A DNA stretch of 64,000 nt, taken from the NCBI GenBank assembly GCA_021730285.1, contig CP082962.1:992001-1056000 (forward strand), read 5' to 3'. The notes beneath the pieces were generated by a model. It was not told the DNA's origin. It searched no databases and worked only from the letters and a program-made list of their open reading frames with translations. A program made the position numbers and the translations under genes. This stretch comes from Desulfovibrio sp. JY. Its GTDB lineage: Bacteria > Desulfobacterota > Desulfovibrionia > Desulfovibrionales > Desulfovibrionaceae. Positions 7,538 through 17,003 of the stretch are shown here, piece after piece (positions within the stretch are counted from its first letter, which is position 1; each line of letters opens with the position of its first letter).

Positions 7538-10000
7538 GTGTCGAAAATATTTCGCAGAACCCTGATCGCCGTCATCCTCGTCTTCGGCGTGGCGGCCAAT
7601 GCCACGGCCCTGCTTTCGGCCTGGCTCCTGCACCGTCACCTGACCGACGAATACGTCACCAAGGGGCGGGCCATCGCCATGGCCATCGCCGCCGCCAGCC
7701 CCGACGCCCTGGTGGCCGGCGACGTCGCCGCCGTCCAGGCCATGATCGACGAATTCCTGCACATCGACGGCGTGGGTTACATTTTCGTGGCCGACCAAAA
7801 GGGCACGGTGGTGGCCCATACCTTCGTCCCGGCCATGCCCAAGGCGCTGCTCAAGGCGAAAAGCGGTTCCGTCACCCAGACCCATCTGGACGGCATCGGC
7901 GACTACATCCAGGTGACCGCGCCGATCCTGGCCGGGGAGGCGGGCCATGTCGGCGTCGGCATGGACAAGGTCGGCATCTGGCGCGTCATGCGCGGGGCCG
8001 TCATGCGGCAGGAAGGGCTCATGCTGGCCATGCTGGCCGTGGCCGTGCTGGTTTTTTACGCCCTGGTCGGCAGCATCACCCGCCCCCTGGTGCAACTGGC
8101 CGGCTATGCGGTCAAGATCAGGGACCACGACTTTTCGGCCAAGCCCCCCGAAACCGGCGACGACGAGGTCGGCGTCCTGGCCCGGGCCATGGAGTCCATG
8201 GCCGCCCAGCTCTCCCTGCTCGTGTCCGACCTCAAACGGGCCGTGGCCGACACTACCCGGGACCTGGAAGATTCCCTGGCCCACACCCGGGCCATCATCG
8301 ACAATCTGGCCGACGGGCTGGTGGTGCTCGACGCCGACGCCCGCATCACCCTTTTCAATCCGGCCCTTCTGGCCATGTTCGGCAAAAAGGCCGAGGAGGT
8401 GGCCGACAAGCCAGCGGCCGAAGCCTTCCCGCAAGCCCTGGCCGCCCTGGCCGGAGCCTGCCCGGCCGAAAGCCAGGTGACAGCAGCCGAAGTCCGGCTG
8501 GCCGACGGCGGCACGGGCAAGGCCGTGGCCACCGGCGTGCGCCTGGCCGGCGAGGAACGCCGCGCCACCATCATCCTGGTGCGCGACATCACCGTGGAAA
8601 AAGAGGTGGACCGGATGAAGACCGAGTTCATCTCCACCGTATCCCACGAGTTGCGCACGCCCCTGACTTCGGTCCTCGGCTTCGCCAAGATCATCCGGCG
8701 CAAGTTCGCCGACGTGGTGGCGCCGGCCCTGACCGAAGCCACGCCGAAAACCTGGCGCGGCGCGCAGCAGATCCGGGAAAACCTGGACATCATCGTGGCC
8801 GAGGGGCAGCGGCTGACCGAGCTGGTCGACGACGTGCTCGACATCGCCAAGATGGAATCCGGGCGCTGCGAATGGAACATGGTCCCGGTATCCCTGGCCG
8901 AGACGGCGGCCCACGCCGTGCGGGCCGTGGCCGGTCTGGCCGCGCGCAAGGGGCTCACCCTCGAAAACACGCTGTCCCCGAGCCTGCCCCGCATCCTGGG
9001 CGACCGGGACAGGCTGATCCAGGTGTTCGTCAACCTCCTCGGCAACGCCGTGAAATTCACCGAACAGGGGGCCATTGTCGTGGAAGGCTCCGTCGACGGC
9101 CCGGAGATCCGCGTCGCGGTGCGCGACTCCGGCTCCGGCATCGCGCCGGCGGACCTGGAGCGCATCTTCGAAAAATTCAAGCAGGCCGGCGACACCCTGA
9201 CCGAAAAGCCCAAGGGCACCGGCCTCGGCCTGCCGATCTGCCGCCAGATCGTGGAGCGCCACGGCGGACACATCTGGGCCGAAAGCGAACCCGGCCAGGG
9301 CAGCGTGTTCCGCTTCACCCTACCGGTCCTGGCGGAAGCCGGCGTCACGCCGCCCGAGCCTGTCTGCCAGCCGGTCAAGGCGGCCGGTGACCTCGCGCCG
9401 ACGGGCACGCGGCACATCCTGGTCGTCGACGACGACACGTCGGTGCGGCGCTACCTGGAAACACTTTTCACCGACGCCGGCTATATCGTGGCCACGGCCG
9501 TCGACGGGGCCGAAGCACTGTCTTTGGCCGCGCGCTGGCAACCCGAGTGCATCACCATGGACATGCGCATGCCGGGCATGGGCGGCAAGGAATGCATCCG
9601 CCGCCTGCGCCAGGATCCGGCCACCCGGCATATCCCGGTGGTGGTGGTGTCCGTGGTCTCCAGCCGCGAGCGGGCCGAATCCGGCGCGGACGCGACGCTG
9701 GTCAAGCCCGTGGACCAGGAGGCGCTGCTTGCCACCGTGCGCGGACTGCTCGAAGGCCAGGATTCGGGCAATACCCGGCCCTGCCTGGTCCTTTCCCGCA
9801 ACGGCGGGCGCGAGGTCAGCCGACGGTTCTTCATGTGCCCGGGCGAAACCACGATTCTGGGCCAGGAAGCCGAACTGTGGCAGGCCGTGGAAGGCGGCTT
9901 CCAGGGAACGGTCTTCCTGCCCGCCTCGCTCGGCCACGCCATGGACCTCGAACGCCTGCTCGGCTTCCCGGGCCTGCATGTCATTCTCATTCCTGATTAA
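7538..10000 (+). CDS. Hybrid sensor histidine kinase (periplasmic sensor-HAMP-PAS-HisKA-HATPase-receiver)
   Basis: 820 residues from a GTG start 5 bases after the binding-protein stop; the frame is open further upstream but that overlaps the previous gene. TM1 about 9-31, a small periplasmic sensor with a PAS/Cache-like core (VGYIFVADQKGTVVAH) about 35-155, TM2 about 160-180, HAMP 180-232, PAS 250-350, phospho-accepting His370 (STVSHELRTPLTS), HATPase 480-605 ending with KGTGLGLPI, receiver about 627-740 with acidic VDDDTS and the phospho-Asp in ITMDMRMPG. A final ~80 residues (FFMCPGETTILGQEAEL, then FLPASLGHAMDLERL) match no domain I recognise. It pairs with the upstream binding protein. 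A bipartite repeat element follows the stop. Confidence 0.88.
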   Translation: MSKIFRRTLIAVILVFGVAANATALLSAWLLHRHLTDEYVTKGRAIAMAIAAASPDALVAGDVAAVQAMIDEFLHIDGVGYIFVADQKGTVVAHTFVPAMPKALLKAKSGSVTQTHLDGIGDYIQVTAPILAGEAGHVGVGMDKVGIWRVMRGAVMRQEGLMLAMLAVAVLVFYALVGSITRPLVQLAGYAVKIRDHDFSAKPPETGDDEVGVLARAMESMAAQLSLLVSDLKRAVADTTRDLEDSLAHTRAIIDNLADGLVVLDADARITLFNPALLAMFGKKAEEVADKPAAEAFPQALAALAGACPAESQVTAAEVRLADGGTGKAVATGVRLAGEERRATIILVRDITVEKEVDRMKTEFISTVSHELRTPLTSVLGFAKIIRRKFADVVAPALTEATPKTWRGAQQIRENLDIIVAEGQRLTELVDDVLDIAKMESGRCEWNMVPVSLAETAAHAVRAVAGLAARKGLTLENTLSPSLPRILGDRDRLIQVFVNLLGNAVKFTEQGAIVVEGSVDGPEIRVAVRDSGSGIAPADLERIFEKFKQAGDTLTEKPKGTGLGLPICRQIVERHGGHIWAESEPGQGSVFRFTLPVLAEAGVTPPEPVCQPVKAAGDLAPTGTRHILVVDDDTSVRRYLETLFTDAGYIVATAVDGAEALSLAARWQPECITMDMRMPGMGGKECIRRLRQDPATRHIPVVVVSVVSSRERAESGADATLVKPVDQEALLATVRGLLEGQDSGNTRPCLVLSRNGGREVSRRFFMCPGETTILGQEAELWQAVEGGFQGTVFLPASLGHAMDLERLLGFPGLHVILIPD

Positions 10001-10013
10001 GGTGGGGAAGAGA

Positions 10014-10176
10014 CTGGGGGAAACCCTTTCTGAAGAAAGGGTTTCCCCCAGACCCCCATCCCAAAGACTTTTGGCGGCAACGAATAACCACTCGTTACCT
10101 ACGTATATTATTAAAAAATTTAGGAAGGGGAGAGCGCGAGAGGGGAGAACCCTTTTTAAAGGGTTTCCCCTCTCGC
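10014..10176. repeat. Bipartite stem-loop repeat, full copy A
   Basis: First stem-loop at 10014-10051 (GGGGGAAACCCTTTCT paired with its complement), then the common tail (ACCCCC, later AAAGACTTTT), an AT-rich linker containing CTCGTTAC, and a second stem-loop at 10136-10176 starting GCGAGAGGGG. The same architecture occurs at 11425-11586, 16829-16992 and 34253-34416. It begins 14 bases after the kinase stop and ends 23 bases before murB, so it can terminate the first gene and forms part of the murB leader. Confidence 0.85.
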
Positions 10177-10198
10177 ATTTCCTTTCCTTCAATAAATC

Positions 10199-11047
10199 AT
10201 GATTCCACTGACGATGCTCAATTCGTACCGGGTCGCGGCGCAGGCGGCCTGTTGCCTGTTTCCCCGGACGGCGGCGGAGCTGGCCCGGGCGCTTCAGCCT
10301 GGGGGTGGGCAGGCCGTGCATGTGCTTGGCCACGGCTGCAACGTGATCCTGTCGCGGCCGTATTACGACGCCACGCACCGGTTCGTGTGCCTGCGGGATC
10401 TGGAAACGGTCATTGTCGTGGACGGGGAGCGGGTGCGGGCCGGGGCCGGGGCACGGCTGCGCGACCTGTGCCGGGCGGCGGCCAGAGCCGGGTTGTCGGG
10501 CCTGGAGAACCTGTGGGACATTCCGGGAAGCGTGGGGGGCGCGGCCTGCATGAACGCCGGGGCCTACGGGACGTCGTTTTACGATGCGGTCACGGCCGTG
10601 GAAGCGCTTTTTCCGGGTCGTGAGGGTGTGACGATGCTCTCCCGGGAGGATTGCGCGCCCGCCTATCGCACCACAGCCTTCCAGAGCGGACCGGGCGTGA
10701 TCGCGGCCGTGCATCTGCGGCTTTCGCCAGACGATCCGGCCCGGATCATGGCGGCCATGGGACGCATCGGCAAGCTGCGCCGGAGCAGGCTCCCCTACGA
10801 CCTGCCGAGCGCGGGCAGCGTTTTTCGCCGCCCCGAGGGCGCACCGCCGGTCGGGGTCATCATGGAGGAGGCCGGGCTCAAGGGATTTGGCATCGGCGGG
10901 GCGCGCATCTCCCGCCGCCACGCGGGGTTCATCGTCAATGCCGGCGGCGCGACCGGGGCCGACATCCTGGCCGTCGTCGAGGTCATGCGGGCCGCCGCCA
11001 GGGAACGCTACGGCGTGGAACTGAAGCTGGAGCAGGTGGTGATCTGA
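10199..11047 (+). CDS. murB: UDP-N-acetylmuramate dehydrogenase
   Basis: 282 residues. Reduces UDP-N-acetylglucosamine enolpyruvate to UDP-N-acetylmuramate with NADPH and FAD in the cytoplasm, for peptidoglycan synthesis. The FAD-binding N-half shows VLGHGCNVILS and the IPGSVGGAACMNAGAYG signature. The C-half has the substrate-binding YRTTAF, the catalytic SAGSVFRRP serine, AGLKGFGIGGARIS and a C-terminal GVELKLE carrying the expected Glu. It is slightly shorter than the usual 290-300. No good ribosome site precedes the ATG; an alternative ATG at 10214 is no better. It stands apart from a division-cell-wall cluster. Confidence 0.9.
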   Translation: MIPLTMLNSYRVAAQAACCLFPRTAAELARALQPGGGQAVHVLGHGCNVILSRPYYDATHRFVCLRDLETVIVVDGERVRAGAGARLRDLCRAAARAGLSGLENLWDIPGSVGGAACMNAGAYGTSFYDAVTAVEALFPGREGVTMLSREDCAPAYRTTAFQSGPGVIAAVHLRLSPDDPARIMAAMGRIGKLRRSRLPYDLPSAGSVFRRPEGAPPVGVIMEEAGLKGFGIGGARISRRHAGFIVNAGGATGADILAVVEVMRAAARERYGVELKLEQVVI

Positions 11048-11054
11048 GCGCGCG

Positions 11055-11372
11055 CTATTGCAGCACCACCCACTTCTCGCCGACCTTGGTGAGCCGCAGC
11101 GTCATCTGCTTGGCCCCGCCAACGGACAGGGGACCAATGGTGGCGTCGGAAACGATGGTCACGGTCGCCCTGTAGACCCCGTCCTTGCCCTTTTCCATTT
11201 TATCCACCTGGAAGCCCTGGATATGGACGGTCTGCGACAAAAGGCCCATGAAATCGTTGCGGGCCATGGCCTCGCGAAACGCCTGCTCCACTTCGGCGTT
11301 GGTCGGACCCCTGGAACATCCCGCCGCCACGAACAAAAAAACTGCCATGATCAAGGTGACAAGGACTCGCAT
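11055..11372 (-). CDS. Small lipoprotein, unknown function
   Basis: 105 residues with a lipoprotein signal peptide (lipobox VAAGC, Cys at about 19). The mature part is short, with a predicted helix (EVEQAFREAMARND) followed by a beta-rich section (GVYRATVTIVSD, MTLRLTKVGEKWVVLQ), as in small DUF4878- or NTF2-like exported proteins. No catalytic motif is visible. It converges on murB with a 7-base gap and is separated from putA by a bipartite repeat. Confidence 0.7.
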   Translation of the reverse strand: MRVLVTLIMAVFLFVAAGCSRGPTNAEVEQAFREAMARNDFMGLLSQTVHIQGFQVDKMEKGKDGVYRATVTIVSDATIGPLSVGGAKQMTLRLTKVGEKWVVLQ

Positions 11373-11424
11373 AATATCCCCCGCCTCCGAGGAATTGCCA
11401 CAACCGCGCTGAAAATAAAAGATA

Positions 11425-11586
11425 CCGGGGGAGAACCTTTTTGAAAAAAGGTTCTCCCCCGGCCCCCCACTCCAAAAACTTTCAACGGTTACGGAGTGTC
11501 CTCGTTACATGGTCATATTATTATAAAATTGAGGAAGGGGAGAGCGCGAGAGGGGAGAACCCTTTTTAAAGGGTTTCCCCTCTCGC
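11425..11586. repeat. Bipartite stem-loop repeat, full copy B
   Basis: Stem-loop one at 11425-11462 (CCGGGGGAGAACC arms), common tail with ACTCCAAAAACTTT, linker with CTCGTTAC and ATATTATTATAAAA, stem-loop two at 11546-11586. The second stem-loop and its left flank match copy A almost base for base. It lies 22 bases from the end of putA, in the right place to terminate it. Confidence 0.85.
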
Positions 11587-11608
11587 ACCCTCTTTTCCCC
11601 CTCCCTTC

Positions 11609-14600
11609 CTACTCAAACCATTCGTCGTCTTCGTCGATGGGCGTGAAGCCGCGGCGGATGGTGTTTTCCGTCACCACGCGCGGCTCCATGAATTGCAGCA
11701 GGTAATCCGGGCCGCCGGACTTGGAGCCGACGCCCGACATCCTGGAGCCGCCGAACGGCTGGCGGCCGACCATGGCCCCCACGCAGTTGCGGTTGAGGTA
11801 GAGGTTGCCCACGCGGAATTCCCGGCGCGCCTTTTCCAGGTGTCTGGGGCTGCGGGAATAGACGCCGCCGGTCAGGGCGAAGCGGGTGCTTGTGGCCCAC
11901 TCCACGGCCTGATCGAAGCTTTCGGCCTTCATGACGGCAAGGATCGGCCCGAAGACCTCTTCCTGGGCCAGCCGATGCTCGGGCCGGATGCCGGCGACCA
12001 CGACCAGCGGGGCGTAGTAGCCCGGTCCCGAGGTCTGCCGCTCCACCAGCACCTGTCCTTCCTCATGGGCGACTTGCAAGTATTCCTGGACCTTTTTCTG
12101 CTGGGCCGGATCGACCACCGGACCCATGGCGTTTTCCGGGTCCTCGGAGGGGCCGGTGCGCAGCGAACCGCAGGCCTCGGTCAGGCGCGAGACGAACTTG
12201 TCGTAGATGGAATCGACCACGATGACCCGGGAGCAGGCCGAGCACTTCTGGCCCTGGAAGCCGAAGGCCGAATAGACCACGCCCAGGATCGCCTCGTCGA
12301 GGTCGGCGTCGTCGTCGATGATGATGGCGTTCTTGCCGCCCATCTCGGCGATGACCTTCTTGCAGTAGGCCTGGCCGGGCTGCACCTTGGCCGCCTTTTC
12401 CTGGATGCGCAGCCCGGTTTCCATGGAGCCGGTAAAGGCGATGGTGCTGACTTTCGGATGTTCGACCAGATGGTCGCCCATGACCGAGCCCCGGCCGGGG
12501 CAGTAGTTGAAGACGCCGTCCGGCAGCCCGGCTTCCCTGAAGATTTCCGCCATGCCGTAGCCGGTGAGCGACGACAGGCTCGAGGGCTTGTAGACCACCG
12601 TGTTGCCGGCCACGATGGCGGCGGCGGTCATGCCCACGGAAATGGCCAGGGGGAAGTTCCAGGGCGCGATGACGGCGGTGACGCCTTTGGGCTCGTAGAA
12701 GAGGTGGTTTTTCTCGCCGGGCTCCCGGCCCATGCGCTTGGGGCTGCCCAGGCGCACGGCTTCGCGGGCGTAGTATTCCAGGAAGTCGATGGCCTCGCCC
12801 ACGTCGTTGTAGGCCTGCCCCCACTGCTTGCCGACCTCGAGCACCTGGGTCGCGGACAGGGCCACGATGTCGCGTCGGGCAATGGCGGCGGCCTTCAGGA
12901 TGATCGCGGCGCGCTCCTTGGCCGACGTGTCGCGCCAGGCCGGAAACGCGGCCTCGGCGGCGTCGATGGCCGCGTCCACTTCGTCCGTGCCGGCCTGGCA
13001 GACGCTCGCCAGGACCTCGCCCGGATCGGCCGGGTTGACGGTGGGGATGCGGTCGTCGGTCTCCACGGACTTGCCGCCGATGCGAAGCGGCAGCAGGCGG
13101 CCGGCTTCGCCGCGCACCTGGGCGATGGCCTCGGGGAAGGCCTTTCGCAGCTCGGCCACGGTGAAGTCGGCCAGGGGTTCGTTGCGGAAGGCGGTCAGGC
13201 CGTCGATGGGCGCCTGCTCGGCGGGCTTTGGCGGTGCGGCCGCCAGTTCGCGCTCCAGGGTCAGCTGGGGATTTTCCAGCAGCCGGTCCTCGGCCTCGCC
13301 GTCGGCGAAGCTCAAGCGCAGGAAGGACTCGTTGGCCGTGTTTTCCAGCAGCCGGCGCACCAGATAGGCCATGCCCGGCAGCAGTTCGCCGTAGGGACAG
13401 TAGAGCCGCACCCGGCCGGCCACCTTGAGCAGCCCCTTGCGCACGGGCTCGGCCATGCCGTAGAGCGCCTGGAATTCATAGCGGTTTTCCGGGACCTGCA
13501 ACTCCGCCGCCGTCTCCATGACGTTGGAGATGGTGCGGATGTTGTGGGAGGCGCACTGGAAATAGACGAGGTCGCTGTTTTCGAGGATCAGCCGGGCGAG
13601 CTTTTCGTGGGCGATGTCGGACTCGGGTTTGCGCGTCCAGACCGGCACCGGCCAGCCCATCTGCTTGGCGATGACCGTCTCGTAGTCCCAGTACGCGCCC
13701 TTGACCAGCCGCATGCCGAACGGCAGGCCCTCGGCCCGGCCCCAGGCGATGAGGTCCTTGATGTCGTGCTCGGTCTCGCGCATGTAGGCCTGGAGCACGA
13801 TGGAAAGATAGGGATAATCGCGAAATTCAGCCTCGCTGCGCAAGCGCTTGAACAGCTCGATGGTGATGTCCTTGTACTTGAGCTGCTCCATGTCGATGCA
13901 CATGGCCCCGCCCATGGCCATGATCTTGCGGTAGACCGGCCGCATGCGGGCCAGGATGCCTTCCACCGAGCCCTCGAAATCCATGGGGCTGGCCTGGGAA
14001 AAAAGGGCCGACGGCTTGATCGAGGCGTTGACCTTGGGCGCGCTGCCCCAATCGAGGCCCTCCGTGCCCGCGCCGAAAGGCTTCCAGGACTTCTGCTCGG
14101 CGGCAATGGCGTCGAGGACTTCCAGATAGCCGTCGCGGTAGGCGTCGGATTCCAACTCCGAGACCGTGGCCTCGCCGAGCAGGTCCACGGTGAAGGCGAA
14201 GCCGTCCTTGCGGATTTTGCTTAAATTCTTGACCGCTTCCTTGGTCTGCTCGCCCACGATGAACTGGCGGGCCATGCCCTCGATGTTGGAGCGGATGGCC
14301 TTGCCCATGAGCTTGGCCGCGACGCCGCCGAACAGGCCGGACTTTTCCGCGCCCCACTTGAGCACGGCCGGAATGTCCCCGGCCTCGCCCCCGGCGAAAT
14401 ATTCCTCGATGTGGCGCGACAGGTTTCCGGAAGTGGTCAGGTAGGGCAGGACGTCCACGAACCGGAACAACTGCACCTTGAAGCCTTCGTTCTTCATGGC
14501 CCAGTCCATGACCTTGCCGGTCCAGAAGCCCTTGTTGAAGATCGAAGGCGACTCGCCGCGGATGCTGGCGAAAAAGGCCTTGCCGCGCTGGCGAATGGCC

Positions 14601-14620
14601 TCGTCGAGTTGGGGATTCAT
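11609..14620 (-). CDS. putA: Bifunctional proline dehydrogenase / L-glutamate gamma-semialdehyde dehydrogenase
   Basis: 1003 residues. Oxidises proline to glutamate in two steps: FAD-dependent PRODH (about 100-470) and NAD-dependent P5C dehydrogenase (about 500-985). PRODH signatures include RLVKGAYWDYE and the preceding LRSEAEFRDYPYLSIVLQAY helix. The ALDH half has VIAPWNFPLAI, FTGSMETG, the general-base region EMGGKNAIIID, the nucleophile in FQGQKCSACSR and EVFGPILAV. It lacks the N-terminal ribbon-helix-helix repressor domain of enterobacterial PutA, so regulation probably falls to the Lrp-type gene directly upstream, whose stop overlaps this start by 4 bases. Confidence 0.95.
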   Translation of the reverse strand: MNPQLDEAIRQRGKAFFASIRGESPSIFNKGFWTGKVMDWAMKNEGFKVQLFRFVDVLPYLTTSGNLSRHIEEYFAGGEAGDIPAVLKWGAEKSGLFGGVAAKLMGKAIRSNIEGMARQFIVGEQTKEAVKNLSKIRKDGFAFTVDLLGEATVSELESDAYRDGYLEVLDAIAAEQKSWKPFGAGTEGLDWGSAPKVNASIKPSALFSQASPMDFEGSVEGILARMRPVYRKIMAMGGAMCIDMEQLKYKDITIELFKRLRSEAEFRDYPYLSIVLQAYMRETEHDIKDLIAWGRAEGLPFGMRLVKGAYWDYETVIAKQMGWPVPVWTRKPESDIAHEKLARLILENSDLVYFQCASHNIRTISNVMETAAELQVPENRYEFQALYGMAEPVRKGLLKVAGRVRLYCPYGELLPGMAYLVRRLLENTANESFLRLSFADGEAEDRLLENPQLTLERELAAAPPKPAEQAPIDGLTAFRNEPLADFTVAELRKAFPEAIAQVRGEAGRLLPLRIGGKSVETDDRIPTVNPADPGEVLASVCQAGTDEVDAAIDAAEAAFPAWRDTSAKERAAIILKAAAIARRDIVALSATQVLEVGKQWGQAYNDVGEAIDFLEYYAREAVRLGSPKRMGREPGEKNHLFYEPKGVTAVIAPWNFPLAISVGMTAAAIVAGNTVVYKPSSLSSLTGYGMAEIFREAGLPDGVFNYCPGRGSVMGDHLVEHPKVSTIAFTGSMETGLRIQEKAAKVQPGQAYCKKVIAEMGGKNAIIIDDDADLDEAILGVVYSAFGFQGQKCSACSRVIVVDSIYDKFVSRLTEACGSLRTGPSEDPENAMGPVVDPAQQKKVQEYLQVAHEEGQVLVERQTSGPGYYAPLVVVAGIRPEHRLAQEEVFGPILAVMKAESFDQAVEWATSTRFALTGGVYSRSPRHLEKARREFRVGNLYLNRNCVGAMVGRQPFGGSRMSGVGSKSGGPDYLLQFMEPRVVTENTIRRGFTPIDEDDEWFE

Positions 14621-15093
14621 TTTTCCTCTCCGGATGCGGGTGGGTTGGCAAGGGGCAGCGCCCCGGTTTCCTTGACGGTTTGCAGCACCACCGTGGTATT
14701 GGTGTCGCGCACGGTGGAAAGCCTGCCGATGACCTTGAGCAACTCGGCCAGGGAGCGGGTGTCCGGAGCCCGGACCTTGATCAGGTAGGCGGCCGTGCCG
14801 GCCACGTAGTGGACTTCCTGGACCCCGGGCACGGCGGCCAGCTGCTGGCCGGTGTCGATGGCGCCCACGGGTTCGTCGGTCTTGACGAAGGTGAACGCCG
14901 TAAGGTCCAAATCCACGGCGGAAGGATCGATGCGGGCCTCGTAGCCGATGATGACGCCCTTGCGCTCGAGCTTGCGCACCCGCTCCAGCACCGCCGAGGG
15001 GGCCATGGAAACGGCCCGGGCAATGTCGGCGTTGGAGGTGCGGGCGTTGTCCTGAAGGATCATCAAAATTCGGCGGTCGATTTCGTCGATCAT
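14617..15093 (-). CDS. Lrp/AsnC-family transcriptional regulator of proline catabolism
   Basis: 158 residues from the ATG at 15093, which has AGGAGA 8 bases upstream; an in-frame ATG at 15171 would add a non-homologous extension reaching toward the divergent gene. Helix-turn-helix at about 1-60 (IDRRILMILQDNARTS, IARAVSMAPSAVLERV), then the RAM ligand-binding domain at about 65-150. The stop overlaps the putA start (ATGA), which implies translational coupling and a role as activator of putA with proline as likely effector, as for PutR/BkdR-type proteins. An imperfect TTGAC-N7-GTCAA site at the promoter suggests autoregulation. Confidence 0.88.
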   Translation of the reverse strand: MIDEIDRRILMILQDNARTSNADIARAVSMAPSAVLERVRKLERKGVIIGYEARIDPSAVDLDLTAFTFVKTDEPVGAIDTGQQLAAVPGVQEVHYVAGTAAYLIKVRAPDTRSLAELLKVIGRLSTVRDTNTTVVLQTVKETGALPLANPPASGEEK

Positions 15094-15117
15094 TCTCGTC
15101 TTCTCCTGATGTGAAGT

Positions 15118-15146
15118 AAAAAATTCGATTTGACCATGTCTGTCAA
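15118..15146 (-). promoter_or_regulatory. Promoter and possible Lrp-type operator for the regulator-putA operon
   Basis: A perfect TTGACA -35 box (complement of 15141-15146) is followed after 17 bases by a T-rich, poorly matching -10. The -35 box is one arm of an inverted repeat TTGAC-N7-GTCAA (15130-15146). The regulator starts at 15093. Confidence 0.4.
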
Positions 15147-15201
15147 GCGGTTTCTTCGGTTTTTCATCCAACGAGGGCCATTACAAGGAGGAAAGGAAAA
15201 C

Positions 15202-16809
15202 ATGACGCCATTGCGACGGGTTGCGGCCTTTCTGGCCGTCACGATGTTCTGGGCCGGACTGGCCTTTGCCGGCGGGGATTTCGCGCTGACCATCCTGCAC
15301 ACCAACGACATCCACGCCCACCTGGCCTCGTTCGACGCGTTGGGGGCGTTTTGCTCCAAGGAGAAGGATGCGGCCGGCAAGTGCCAGGGCGGCGCGGCCC
15401 GGCTGGCCACGGCCGTCGCCCGGGAGCGCGCCAAGGGGGGCAATACGCTGCTGCTCGACGCCGGCGACCAGTTCCAGGGCACGCTCTTTTTCACCAAGTA
15501 CAAGGGACAGGCCTGCGCCTTTTTCATGGACCGGCTCGGCTATGACGCCATGGCCGTGGGCAACCATGAATTCGACGACGGCCCGGCCACTTTGGCGAAT
15601 TTTATTCGGGCGCTCAAGTTCCCGATTCTGGCCGCCAATGTCGACGCCACACGTTCGCCGCAACTAAAGGGACTTATCGCGCCGTACGTCGTTCGGGAGG
15701 TGGCCGGCCGCAGGATCGGCATCATCGGCGTCACCCAGCCCAAGGCGGCCCAGATTTCCAGCCCCGGACCGGACATCGCCTTTCCGGCCATCGTGCCGGC
15801 CGTCAAAAACGCCGTGGCCGCCTTGCGGGAAAAAGGCGTGGACATCGTGATCCTGCTGTCCCACGCCGGGCTTGCCGGCGACAAGAAGCTCGCGGCCAAG
15901 GTGGCCGGGCTCGACGTCATCGTCGGCGGCCACAGCCACGTGCTCCTCGGCAACGGCTATCCCGAGGCCGTGGGGCCGTGCCCCCTGGTCATCGACGCCC
16001 CGGACGGCGGCAAGACGTACATCGTCACTGCCGGCTACTGGGGCCGCTATCTCGGCGTGCTGCATGTGGATTTCGACGCGGCCGGAAAGGTGACCCGGGC
16101 GGCGGGCAACCCGGTGCGCCTGGACGCGGCCGTGCCCGAGGACCCGGCCACCCTGGCCGAGGTCGACCGCTTCGGCAAACCCCTCGAAGCGTTTCGGGCC
16201 AAGGTGCTGGGCAAAAGCGACAGGCCCATCGGCGCGGCCATGTGCCGCCAGGAGGAATGCGTCGGCGGCGACCTCATGGCCGAGGCCATGCTTGCCGGCG
16301 GGCGCTCACGCGGGGCCGTGGCCGCGATTTTCAACGGCGGCGGCGTGCGGGCCGGCATGGACGCGGGAGAGATCACCCTGGGCGATCTGCTCACCGCCTA
16401 CCCCTTCCCCAACACCCTGGTCGTGCTCACCCTGACCGGCGAGGACCTGCTCGCCGTGCTGGAACACGGCGTGTCGGCCGTGGGGTTTAACGCGGGCAGC
16501 GGCCGCTTTCCCCAGGTGGCCGGCATCCGCTTCGCGCTCGACATCGCAAAGCCCGCCGGCAAACGCATCAGCGCCGTGTCCGTGGCCGACGCCACCGGAC
16601 ATTTCGCGCCACTCGATCCCAAGGCCGCATACCGGCTGGCGATCAGCGACTACATGGCCCGGGGCGGCGACAGCTACAGCACCTTCAAGACAAAGGGCCA
16701 GGACGTGGACGGCGACGGCGATCCGCTGGCCGACCTGCTGGCCCGCTACATCACCACCCACTCGCCCCTGTCCCTCAAACCCGACGGCCGTATTGGCCAG
16801 GGGAAGTAA
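15202..16809 (+). CDS. Secreted 5'-nucleotidase / UshA-type metallophosphoesterase
   Basis: 535 residues from the ATG at 15202, which has AAGGAGG 10 bases upstream. Signal peptide about 1-23 (cleavage after AFA). The N-domain carries the dinuclear metal motifs HTNDIHAH, DAGDQFQG, VGNHEFDDG, LLSHAG and GGHSHV. The C-domain, which binds the nucleoside, has NGGGVRAG and GDLLTAYPFPNTL. These enzymes hydrolyse nucleotides, UDP-sugars or related phosphoesters in the periplasm to recover phosphate and nucleosides. Transcribed divergently from the Lrp-type gene. A bipartite repeat follows the stop. Confidence 0.88.
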   Translation: MTPLRRVAAFLAVTMFWAGLAFAGGDFALTILHTNDIHAHLASFDALGAFCSKEKDAAGKCQGGAARLATAVARERAKGGNTLLLDAGDQFQGTLFFTKYKGQACAFFMDRLGYDAMAVGNHEFDDGPATLANFIRALKFPILAANVDATRSPQLKGLIAPYVVREVAGRRIGIIGVTQPKAAQISSPGPDIAFPAIVPAVKNAVAALREKGVDIVILLSHAGLAGDKKLAAKVAGLDVIVGGHSHVLLGNGYPEAVGPCPLVIDAPDGGKTYIVTAGYWGRYLGVLHVDFDAAGKVTRAAGNPVRLDAAVPEDPATLAEVDRFGKPLEAFRAKVLGKSDRPIGAAMCRQEECVGGDLMAEAMLAGGRSRGAVAAIFNGGGVRAGMDAGEITLGDLLTAYPFPNTLVVLTLTGEDLLAVLEHGVSAVGFNAGSGRFPQVAGIRFALDIAKPAGKRISAVSVADATGHFAPLDPKAAYRLAISDYMARGGDSYSTFKTKGQDVDGDGDPLADLLARYITTHSPLSLKPDGRIGQGK

Positions 16810-16828
16810 GAAGAGGGGAGAAGAGGGT

Positions 16829-16992
16829 GCGAGAGGGGAAACCCTTTAAAAAGGGTTCTCCCCTCTCGCGCTCTCCCCTTCCTAAATTTTATAATAATAT
16901 AACGAGGTAACGGGCAGCAGTCCGTTACCGTTAACAGTCTTTGGAAGGGGGGTCCGGGGGGAGAACCTTTCTTCAGAAAGGTTTCCCCCCGG
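16829..16992. repeat. Bipartite stem-loop repeat, full copy C (inverted)
   Basis: Same element as copies A and B but in the opposite orientation: stem-loop two at 16829-16869, AT-rich linker with AACGAGGTAAC, tail, stem-loop one at 16954-16992. It fills the gap between convergent genes (nucleotidase and wrbA) and could terminate both. Confidence 0.85.
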
Positions 16993-17003
16993 GTTCCTAT
17001 TTA

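Noticed and set aside
11693-14224. Plus-strand frame of 843 codons
   Set aside because: It lies opposite putA, whose frame is clearly the coding one.
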